Source of the DNA: Gemmatimonadales bacterium
GTDB lineage: Bacteria; Gemmatimonadota; Gemmatimonadetes; Gemmatimonadales; GWC2-71-9
Assembly (NCBI GenBank): GCA_030597435.1
Contig: JAUVRV010000238.1
Span: forward strand, 1-5,346
DNA: 5,346 nt
Reading direction: 5' to 3'
In this document: piece by piece, positions 1 to 4,868 of the stretch
Numbering within the stretch: position 1 is the first letter of the stretch
How the letters are laid out: each line of letters starts with the position of its first letter
Program-made: the position numbers and the translations under genes
The notes under the pieces: model-generated
Database searches by the model: none
Seen by the model: the letters and a program-made list of their open reading frames with translations, nothing else
What the model was told of the DNA's origin: nothing

Positions 1-605
1 CTGTTGTCCATGTCAGTCACTTCGGGGGACCCGACACCGGAGCCGAATGTGAGGTCGAAGCCAACCTCGCGCGGACCGCGACACTGGGCATAGGACGGAG
101 CTGCGATGTTCGTAGACCCATAGGCCTGGAACAGGTGCTTCATCCAGTTGCCGCCGTAGCCGTGTGAGAACAGTGCCAGAGCCGCAGGACCGTAGAGACC
201 CTTTATCCGCTCGAAGTTCTCGGCGACCTCGTTGAGCGCCGCGTCCCACGAGACCTCCTCAAACTCATCGCTGCCGCGCTTGTTCACCCTAATCAGAGGT
301 CGCTTCAGCCTGTCGGGATCGTACAGCAGTCCAGTTCCGCCGGCCCCCCGAGGGCAGAGACGTCCTCGTGAGAGGGGATCCTTGGGATTCCCCTTGATCT
401 TGGTGACGCGACCGTTCTTGACGTGTGCCAGGATGCCGCACTTCCAGAAACACAGCTCACAGAACGATGGTACCACCCGCTCGCCATTGGTGTCCGGATC
501 CGGCAGTGAATTGCCATATAGGTTGAACCAGTCGGAGGTCAGTCCTCCGAGCGCCGTTGCACCCGCGACCCCCGAACCGATTTGTATGAATTGCCTGCGC
601 TTCAT
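1..605 (-). CDS. Tat-exported molybdopterin oxidoreductase, PsrA/PhsA/ArrA-like, N-terminal part (partial)
   Basis: This is the first 201 codons of a catalytic subunit of the DMSO-reductase superfamily; the frame stays open to the window edge. The start is an ATG at 605, preceded by AGGAGG (610-615). Residues 3-8 (RRQFIQ) followed by a Gly/Ala-rich stretch to about residue 22 resemble a Tat signal, so the enzyme is probably exported folded with its cofactor. C49-x2-C52-x3-C56-x27-C84 is the N-terminal [4Fe-4S] motif, with R86 just after the last Cys. C175, in the context AQCRGPREVGF, sits where polysulfide, thiosulfate and arsenate reductases carry the molybdenum-ligating cysteine. Known of the family: bis-MGD reductases that act with a ferredoxin-like subunit and a membrane anchor, which would lie beyond the left edge. 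The substrate cannot be settled from this part. The wording around the Fe-S and C175 motifs looks closest to PsrA/PhsA-like proteins, and arsenate reductase (ArrA) is the main alternative. The stop of arsR overlaps this start, so expression is probably coupled. Confidence 0.9.
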   Translation of the reverse strand, partial: MKRRQFIQIGSGVAGATALGGLTSDWFNLYGNSLPDPDTNGERVVPSFCELCFWKCGILAHVKNGRVTKIKGNPKDPLSRGRLCPRGAGGTGLLYDPDRLKRPLIRVNKRGSDEFEEVSWDAALNEVAENFERIKGLYGPAALALFSHGYGGNWMKHLFQAYGSTNIAAPSYAQCRGPREVGFDLTFGSGVGSPEVTDMDN

Positions 606-949
606 TCAGCCTCCTGCGCCAGAAGCTCGCTGTAGCTGCCCACGAACTGTTCACCCGTCTCGGGATGCACCCACTCGCAGACCGCACCCATGATCTGCTT
701 GGTCACATGGCTGCCAAGTTCCAGCTGTACTTCGGGTCCATTCCGGGTGGCGGTGACCAGTCCCCGCTCGCGTAGTCGCGACAAGTGCCTTGCGGTGGTC
801 GATTGGGGCCAGTTCAGCTCCTCCACCAGTTCCTTCTGCGTCCGGCACCGACCGTCAAACAGTAGACACACGATCTTGAGACGAGACGGATGTGAGAGTG
901 CCTTGAAAATCCCCGCGGCACGTCTGATATCTTGTGGATCTGCTTGCAC
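602..949 (-). CDS. ArsR/SmtB-family transcriptional regulator
   Basis: This 115-residue winged-helix repressor has the usual ArsR size. It starts at a GTG (949) with AGGAGG five bases upstream (955-960). Residues 15-30 carry the ArsR signature (FKALSHPSRLKIVCLL). The recognition helix lies at about 47-60 (WPQSTTARHLSRLR) and the wing at about 65-78. Three cysteines are visible: C28, C35 and C91. The canonical ELCVCDL arsenite box is absent. C28 falls exactly where BigR/SqrR persulfide sensors have their first reactive cysteine. C91 lies in the last helix, about one turn before their second cysteine. C35 is near the E. coli ArsR metal-box position. The ligand could therefore be persulfide, arsenite or another thiophile. 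The gene ends in a 4-bp ATGA overlap with the molybdoenzyme, so it most likely represses its own operon. Family assignment is firm; the inducer is inferred. Confidence 0.93.
   Translation of the reverse strand: MQADPQDIRRAAGIFKALSHPSRLKIVCLLFDGRCRTQKELVEELNWPQSTTARHLSRLRERGLVTATRNGPEVQLELGSHVTKQIMGAVCEWVHPETGEQFVGSYSELLAQEAE
610..615 (-). promoter_or_regulatory. Shine-Dalgarno site inside arsR for the coupled molybdoenzyme start
   Basis: AGGAGG on the minus strand lies within the last codons of the regulator, four bases before the ATG at 605. The regulator's TGA (604-602) overlaps that ATG. This arrangement fixes the start of the oxidoreductase and points to termination-reinitiation coupling of the two proteins. 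Confidence 0.75.
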
Positions 950-954
950 TTACG

Positions 955-960
955 CCTCCT
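955..960 (-). promoter_or_regulatory. Shine-Dalgarno site deciding the GTG start of the ArsR regulator
   Basis: AGGAGG lies five bases upstream of the GTG at 949. A perfect ribosome-binding sequence at ideal spacing supports the non-ATG start. The resulting protein also begins at the normal distance before the ArsR signature. Confidence 0.7.
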
Positions 961-985
961 GGAGAACCCCTAGCTGCTTATTGGC

Positions 986-1005
986 ATATCCGGTTAAGTG
1001 GATAT
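986..1005. promoter_or_regulatory. candidate ArsR operator (ATATCC-N8-GGATAT)
   Basis: An inverted repeat with 6-bp perfect arms is separated by eight bases and has a symmetric TTAA at its centre, so 16 of 20 positions are palindromic. It lies 37-56 bp upstream of the regulator's GTG, between the terminator-like hairpin and the RBS. This is where a promoter-overlapping operator would be expected. The inner ATCC-N8-GGAT resembles the ATTC-N8-GAAT box I recall for the persulfide-responsive regulator SqrR. I see no convincing -10/-35 pair around it, so the promoter itself remains unplaced. Confidence 0.4.
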
Positions 1006-1013
1006 CAACGACC

Positions 1014-1046
1014 AAAAATAAAGGGCTTGTGAAACCTTTCACAAGC
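1014..1046 (-). terminator. probable intrinsic terminator of the DUF481-AKR-Nif11 unit (alternatively a Crp/Fnr-type site)
   Basis: On the minus strand a perfect inverted repeat, GCTTGTGAAA / TTTCACAAGC with two bases between the arms (1025-1046), is followed after CC by the T-rich stretch TTTATTTTT (1022-1014). It begins 61 bp after the stop of the Nif11-like gene and precedes the ArsR operon, which suits a Rho-independent terminator. The stem is only moderately GC-rich. The same palindrome contains TGTGA-N6-TCACA, the exact Crp/Fnr-family consensus, and could instead bind such an activator 76-97 bp upstream of the arsR start. The T-tract makes me favour the terminator. Confidence 0.6.
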
Positions 1047-1106
1047 AAGATACCCGCACCATTGTTAGGAAATCATGAAGGTCTTGTGAATGTCGAACTG
1101 GTTGCC

Positions 1107-1382
1107 TCAATCGTGATCGGGGTGCCAACCAGGAATGTCGACCAGGCTCCCGGCGACCGCGATGAGTTGATCCTCACCCAGCTCGCCTATCTTGTGCCGG
1201 TGTAATGCATCTAGTACATCGGCCAGCTCGGCCACATTGAAGGCGAGGCCAAGCTTGGCACCTTCTTCCACCAGAACCGGGGCTTTCTCAGACCGACCCT
1301 TTTCTGCCCGGCGAACCTGTTGCCGCAGTGCTTCGTCCTGTACCAGCCGCTGTAGAAAGTCGGTGGCTGCCTGATTGCTCAT
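1107..1382 (-). CDS. Nif11-like leader-peptide family small protein (possible RiPP precursor)
   Basis: This 91-residue protein starts at an ATG (1382) with a GGAGG site four bases upstream. It follows the Nif11 pattern: an N-terminal MSxxxAxxFLxxLxxDExLRxxV block (1-23), a middle stretch ending in GLAFNVAELADVL (45-57), and ELGEDQLIAVAGS (67-79), which matches the leader end where related precursors have a Gly-Gly-type cleavage site. After it comes a short 12-residue tail, LVDIPGWHPDHD, rich in Asp, His and Pro and without Cys, Ser or Thr. Known of the family: Nif11-like leaders direct ribosomal peptides to maturation enzymes and C39-peptidase transporters, although many members are orphans of unknown role. 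No such enzyme is visible in this window. It lies 38 bp behind the aldo/keto reductase and probably shares its transcript. The tail has no Cys, Ser or Thr, so lanthipeptide or azole chemistry on it is unlikely. The protein could be a stand-alone Nif11-domain protein rather than a precursor. Confidence 0.78.
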   Translation of the reverse strand: MSNQAATDFLQRLVQDEALRQQVRRAEKGRSEKAPVLVEEGAKLGLAFNVAELADVLDALHRHKIGELGEDQLIAVAGSLVDIPGWHPDHD

Positions 1383-1383
1383 G

Positions 1384-1397
1384 ATCCCTCCAGGGAT
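1384..1397. repeat. small palindrome covering the Nif11 ribosome-binding site
   Basis: ATCCCT-CC-AGGGAT is a perfect 6-bp inverted repeat that contains the GGAGG of the Nif11-like gene. In the transcript it could fold into a small hairpin masking the RBS. With a two-base spacer, however, it would be short and weak. Regulation is possible but unproven. Confidence 0.3.
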
Positions 1398-1420
1398 TCA
1401 ATGCAACACTAAGTGTGGCC

Positions 1421-2398
1421 TCAGTAGTCCTCCTCACCCCTCGCCTGCCGTGCACCTCGTTTGTAGAACTGGGCCTCTTTGGCGTAATCAACCGTCAAGT
1501 CCGATAGCCGAGCCATGTGTTCCCGAGGCATCGGCTCGAACTCGGTCGCGATCGCGATGTTCTCCTCCAGCTGCTGCACGTCATCACATCCGATGATGAC
1601 GGTGCTCACCGGCTGGGTAAGTACCCAGGTCATCGCATCCTTCATGGACGTGATGCCGCCATCGCGGAACAGCCTTCCCCTTGCGGGAACCTTCATCCCG
1701 ATCACCCCCATGCCTTTGCTGTTTGCCAGCGGAAGGAGCTTCTCGGCGAAGGGCAGATAGTGCGGATCGGCCGGGTTCAGAGCCATCAGGATCGTATCGA
1801 AGTCGAACTCCGAGATTCCCCGGATCAACGGATCCGGATGCGCGTGACCCGTGATACCTACGAAGCGGATGATCCCCTCGTCACGGGCCTGCCGAACGGC
1901 CTCGATCGCGCCGCCTTTGCCGAATATCTGGTCCAGATCCTCATCTCGCGAGATGCGGTGTATTTGCCAGCAATCAATGTGATCGGTTTGGAGCAGCTCT
2001 AGGCTCTCTTCCAGCAACCTGAGAGATCCGTCCCGCGTACGGTCGTGTGTCTTGGTGGCCAGGTAAACCTCATCGCGCCGAGTGGCCATGACCTCACCGA
2101 TGTAGGTCTGGCTGATACCGCCACCGTACGCCGCCGCAGTGTCGATGTAGTTGACGCCCAGATCGATCGCCCGGTTGATGATGGCAATCGACTCGTCGTG
2201 TGTGCCCTCTTTCTCCAGAGTAGCCTGGCCGCCAAGGCTGAACAATTTGACGCGATGCCCGGTGCGACCGAGGGGACGATCCGGCATTGCGACAGGCGGG
2301 TTCTTGGCCATCCCAGGGGAAGCATGGAGCATCATGGCGGCGGCTCCCACTGCTCCTACCTTCACGAAATCGCGGCGGTTCAGTTCATACTCCGTCAT
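1421..2398 (-). CDS. Tat-exported aldo/keto reductase
   Basis: This 325-residue aldo/keto reductase carries an N-terminal Tat signal: N7-R8-R9-D10-F11-V12-K13, then a hydrophobic run to about residue 24 and a possible cleavage after A31. I chose the ATG at 2398 because GGAGG lies five bases upstream and this places the twin arginines near the N-terminus; a GTG further upstream (2440) has neither merit. The (beta/alpha)8 domain starts near residue 41 (RPLGRTGHRV). The catalytic tetrad is complete: D86, Y91, K116 and H147. The family reduces aldehydes and ketones, or runs in reverse, with NAD(P)H. Near the C-terminus, VSTVIIGCDD and the following helix fit the cofactor phosphate-binding region. 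Export of a nicotinamide enzyme is unusual and implies a tightly bound cofactor or another reaction. It sits 42 bp behind the DUF481 gene and 38 bp before the Nif11-like gene. The substrate is unknown. Confidence 0.93.
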   Translation of the reverse strand: MTEYELNRRDFVKVGAVGAAAMMLHASPGMAKNPPVAMPDRPLGRTGHRVKLFSLGGQATLEKEGTHDESIAIINRAIDLGVNYIDTAAAYGGGISQTYIGEVMATRRDEVYLATKTHDRTRDGSLRLLEESLELLQTDHIDCWQIHRISRDEDLDQIFGKGGAIEAVRQARDEGIIRFVGITGHAHPDPLIRGISEFDFDTILMALNPADPHYLPFAEKLLPLANSKGMGVIGMKVPARGRLFRDGGITSMKDAMTWVLTQPVSTVIIGCDDVQQLEENIAIATEFEPMPREHMARLSDLTVDYAKEAQFYKRGARQARGEEDY

Positions 2399-2440
2399 GT
2401 TGCCTCCAAGATGTGGTATGACAGGCTCCCACGCACCCAC

Positions 2441-3511
2441 TCATCTCCCGATCGAATACGTCAACGCCGTCGTAAACAGCCAATCGTGCGTCTCGACATC
2501 CGGCTGCGGCTTGTTGTTGTATTCGTTGCGGGACCCGATCCTGAAGCCGAGCCCTTCGAATATCGTGGTTGTTAGACTCGCATCGGACACGCCACGGTAG
2601 TCTGCCCCGTCCTCGAGACTCGGTGTGTAAGCGACCGTCCAGTCGAACACGATCGGGCCGAGTTTCTGCTTGTAACCGCCACCCAAGCCCAGAATGCTAG
2701 TGGAGCTGTTGCCGCCCGACGTGTATTCCTCTAGCCGGACACCACCCGATCCATAGAAACGGAGGTCGGTCTTATCCGTCTCAACGACTTGGTAACCGAG
2801 TCCGAGGTTGTAGTTCTGACGGAGATCTAGGTCTTGAAACTGATCCCGGTCGTAACCGGCGAAGCCGAACGCGAAGAGTCGCGAGACCAGGAACACATCC
2901 AGGCGTAAGGAGCCGTAGTACTTCTCGACGGTCGTCTCCAGATCACCACTCGCCCCCGGTGCGAATTCACGACTCAATCCGCCCTTGATGACCTGCCTGT
3001 CCTTCGGGCTCCTGCGCTCGATGTCGAACGAGAACGCCACGCCTCTGGATGTACTGTTCCCGCTGTTGTTCGAAAAACCGAAGGCCACAGTAGCGCCCCA
3101 GAACTTCGAGAACGGCTTGAACAGCCCGACCTCCAACGGTCTGAGCGCCGCGAGATTGCCCGGGTCCCCTACGGCGGCCAAGTCAGCCGGAGCGATGGTT
3201 CGGCTGGTACCGTCGGTGAGCGTCAACTGTAGCTGATTGCCGGCAGTGGTGACTGTCGCGGCTACTACCGAGCCGTCAGCCAGTCGCACACCTATCGGCT
3301 CGGTCGCACTGAAGCTGGAGATGTCCGTTGTGGGGACCTTGATCTCCCCGCCAGCCAGTTTGAAGACCCAGTCACTACCACTGATTGCGGTCAACTCACC
3401 CGTCAGCCGGTCTCCGTTGTTCAACACGAGTGTCTGTTGGGCGGCTGCTGTAGAAACGGCGGACAATGCCACCACCAGCATGGCGAATGTGCTTCGCATC
3501 ACTATCCTCAT
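2441..3511 (-). CDS. DUF481 (YdiY-like) outer-membrane beta-barrel protein
   Basis: This is a 356-residue secreted protein with a Sec signal of about 24 residues (positive MRIVMR start, hydrophobic core, cleavage likely after TAAA before QQ). The ATG at 3511 is preferred because a GGAGAAGG stretch precedes it. An in-frame ATG at 3526 would add five residues, but its only AGGA lies two bases away. Residues about 25-115 form two similar beta-rich repeats (LNNGDRLTGEL... and LADGSVVAATV...), a common N-terminal module in DUF481 proteins of environmental phyla. From about 125 onward, alternating aromatic/polar strands (for example GATVAFGFSNNSGNS, FAFGFAGYDRDQF, NYNLGLGYQVVET, WLFTTALTYSIGR) indicate an outer-membrane barrel ending near the C-terminus. 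No enzymatic function is known for the family. It is probably the first gene of the minus-strand unit with the aldo/keto reductase and the Nif11-like protein. Confidence 0.9.
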   Translation of the reverse strand: MRIVMRSTFAMLVVALSAVSTAAAQQTLVLNNGDRLTGELTAISGSDWVFKLAGGEIKVPTTDISSFSATEPIGVRLADGSVVAATVTTAGNQLQLTLTDGTSRTIAPADLAAVGDPGNLAALRPLEVGLFKPFSKFWGATVAFGFSNNSGNSTSRGVAFSFDIERRSPKDRQVIKGGLSREFAPGASGDLETTVEKYYGSLRLDVFLVSRLFAFGFAGYDRDQFQDLDLRQNYNLGLGYQVVETDKTDLRFYGSGGVRLEEYTSGGNSSTSILGLGGGYKQKLGPIVFDWTVAYTPSLEDGADYRGVSDASLTTTIFEGLGFRIGSRNEYNNKPQPDVETHDWLFTTALTYSIGR

Positions 3512-3653
3512 CCAACCTTCTCCCATATTCCTGATCTACTTGACTGTGATCTTTGTAAGTCACAATTGTAACGGGGGAGCCATAGCGCCGCCATCTTCGT
3601 ATCTCTGGCGCGATTGCTCCGATCCACAGTCGGCCTGAACGAGGAACCCGCGC
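3512..3653. promoter_or_regulatory. divergent promoter region between DUF481 and topoisomerase IB genes
   Basis: These 142 bp separate divergently transcribed genes and must hold both promoters unless TopIB is read from further upstream. Two symmetric elements overlap in it. TGTGA-N10-TCACA (3545-3564) has an inner CTT/AAG match, and an imperfect 14-bp palindrome centres on ACAATTGT (3559-3572, 12 of 14 symmetric). TTGACT at 3540-3545 looks like a plus-strand -35, but no good -10 follows at 16-18 bp. TACAAT on the minus strand (3570-3565) is a possible -10 for DUF481 without a clear -35. I cannot assign promoters with confidence. Confidence 0.45.
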
Positions 3654-4868
3654 TTGCCGGAGATTGCAAAGACAGCTGGCCTCAGATACGTAACTGATTC
3701 CGACCCAGGCATTAGGCGTAAGAGAGCGGGTCGCGGCTTCAGTTATCCTGGCTTGGACGGCCGGCCGATTCGCGATCCCGAAGTCCTCAGGCGGATCAAG
3801 GGGCTGGTGATACCACCCGCCTGGACGGAGGTGTGGATCTGTCCCACACAAGATGGCCACATCCAGGCAACCGGTCGCGACGCAAGGCACCGCAAGCAGT
3901 ACCGTTACCACCCACGATACCGCCAGGTGCGCGACGAAACCAAGTTCGACCGCATGTTGGTGTTCAGCGAGTTGCTGCCAGGAATCCGCAACAGAGTGGA
4001 ACAGGACGTCAAGCGACCGGGGTTACCGCGCGAGAAGGTTCTCGCGACGGTGGTGTGGTTGCTCGAAAAGACGCTGATCAGGGTCGGGAACGACGAGTAC
4101 GCTAAGGCGAACCGCTCGTTCGGATTGACAACGCTCCGCCGCCGTCACGTAGACGTGTCCGGTTACACCATGAGGTTCGAATTCAGAGGCAAGAGCGGAA
4201 TCCAACGGTCCGTTTCCATCGTCGAACGACGCATCGCCAACATCGTTCAGCACTGTCAAACACTGCCCGGCCAGGAGCTGTTCAAGTATGTAGACGACGA
4301 TGGCCGGCGTCTGGACGTCGGTTCGGGTGATATCAACGAATACCTCCGCACGATAAGCGGCCGCGACGTGTCGGCCAAAGATTTTCGCACCTGGGCCGCC
4401 ACGATGCATGCCGCAACGTTGTTACGCGACATGGGGCCGGCGAACTCCGAACGAGAAGCCAAGAAGAACATCGTCCGTGCGGTCGATACGGTCGCAGAGC
4501 GACTCGGCAACACCAGAGCCGTATGCCGCAAGTACTACGTGCACCCCAAGATCATCGAGGCGTACCTGGCCGGTATCGTGGTCCCCAATCCGGCCGAACC
4601 GGAGACAACCAAGCGTAAAGGGTTCCGGGCTGCGCTCAGAGCAGATGAGGTAGCGGTGTTGGAGTTTCTGCATTTGCAGAAGACGGAGCAGGGGCAGAAG
4701 AGGAAGGAGAACGCTATTGAGAAATCTCCTTCCCCACCTTCCCCTTCTCAATCTCTACTCATACCTCAACGCCTCAATCGGATCTACCTTGCTAGCCCTT
4801 CGCGCCGGCAGATAACACGCCGCCAACGCAACCACCGCCAGGAACAGACTCACACCGATCAGGGTTAG
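3654..4868 (+). CDS. DNA topoisomerase IB (poxvirus-like bacterial type)
   Basis: This is a 404-residue type IB topoisomerase, which relaxes supercoils by transient nicking through a 3'-phosphotyrosine. The start is TTG at 3654, the first possible start after an in-frame stop at 3636, with GAGGA eight bases upstream; the protein then enters the family N-terminus at GLRYVTDSDPGIRR. The N-terminal DNA-binding domain covers about residues 10-95. The catalytic domain carries R143 (LIRVGNDEY), K180 (FRGKSGI), R245 (DFRTWAAT), N286 (RLGNTRAVC) and the nucleophile Y295 (KYYVHP). All five sit exactly six residues later than the catalytic set of the Deinococcus radiodurans enzyme (R137, K174, R239, N280, Y289), so it should be active; Asn in place of the poxvirus His is normal for bacteria. 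Homologues usually end near residue 345-355. Here a basic, Ser/Pro/Gln-rich tail continues to 404, its last 38 codons being antisense to the convergent permease gene. It sits divergent from DUF481 and is probably monocistronic. Confidence 0.93.
   Translation: MPEIAKTAGLRYVTDSDPGIRRKRAGRGFSYPGLDGRPIRDPEVLRRIKGLVIPPAWTEVWICPTQDGHIQATGRDARHRKQYRYHPRYRQVRDETKFDRMLVFSELLPGIRNRVEQDVKRPGLPREKVLATVVWLLEKTLIRVGNDEYAKANRSFGLTTLRRRHVDVSGYTMRFEFRGKSGIQRSVSIVERRIANIVQHCQTLPGQELFKYVDDDGRRLDVGSGDINEYLRTISGRDVSAKDFRTWAATMHAATLLRDMGPANSEREAKKNIVRAVDTVAERLGNTRAVCRKYYVHPKIIEAYLAGIVVPNPAEPETTKRKGFRAALRADEVAVLEFLHLQKTEQGQKRKENAIEKSPSPPSPSQSLLIPQRLNRIYLASPSRRQITRRQRNHRQEQTHTDQG
4702..4752. terminator. possible bidirectional hairpin terminator between convergent genes
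   Basis: Two mutually exclusive inverted repeats overlap here. One is GGAAGGAGA (4702-4710) with TCTCCTTCC (4725-4733). The other is ATTGAGAA (4716-4723) with TTCTCAAT (4745-4752). They lie just beyond the permease stop and around the usual end of TopIB proteins. Neither is followed by a clear U-tract on either strand, so intrinsic termination is uncertain. The surrounding 60 bases are strongly purine-rich and then pyrimidine-rich, with CCTTCCCC repeated at 4728 and 4737. Confidence 0.35.

Noticed and set aside
232..1205. Plus-strand open frames at 232-693 and 690-1205
   Set aside because: They are antisense to the clear Fe-S/Mo oxidoreductase and ArsR genes, have no recognisable domain, and show Ser/Pro/Arg-rich composition typical of shadow frames.
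2396..2440. Longer aldo/keto reductase from a GTG at 2440
   Set aside because: It would place 14 extra residues before the Tat motif, has no good Shine-Dalgarno, and starts directly at the DUF481 stop. The ATG at 2398 has GGAGG at proper spacing.
1517..2575. Plus-strand open frames at 1517-2002 and 2045-2575
   Set aside because: Both are antisense to the aldo/keto reductase (the second also to the end of the DUF481 gene), which has an intact catalytic tetrad and a good RBS. Nothing supports a gene on the other strand.
3512..3526. DUF481 start at the ATG at 3526
   Set aside because: Its only AGGA is two bases away. The ATG at 3511 has GGAGAAGG at a usable distance and gives a cleaner signal peptide.
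4509..4538. Loss of the catalytic His in topoisomerase IB (Asn286)
   Set aside because: Bacterial TopIB enzymes such as the Deinococcus radiodurans protein naturally have Asn here, so it is not a defect.
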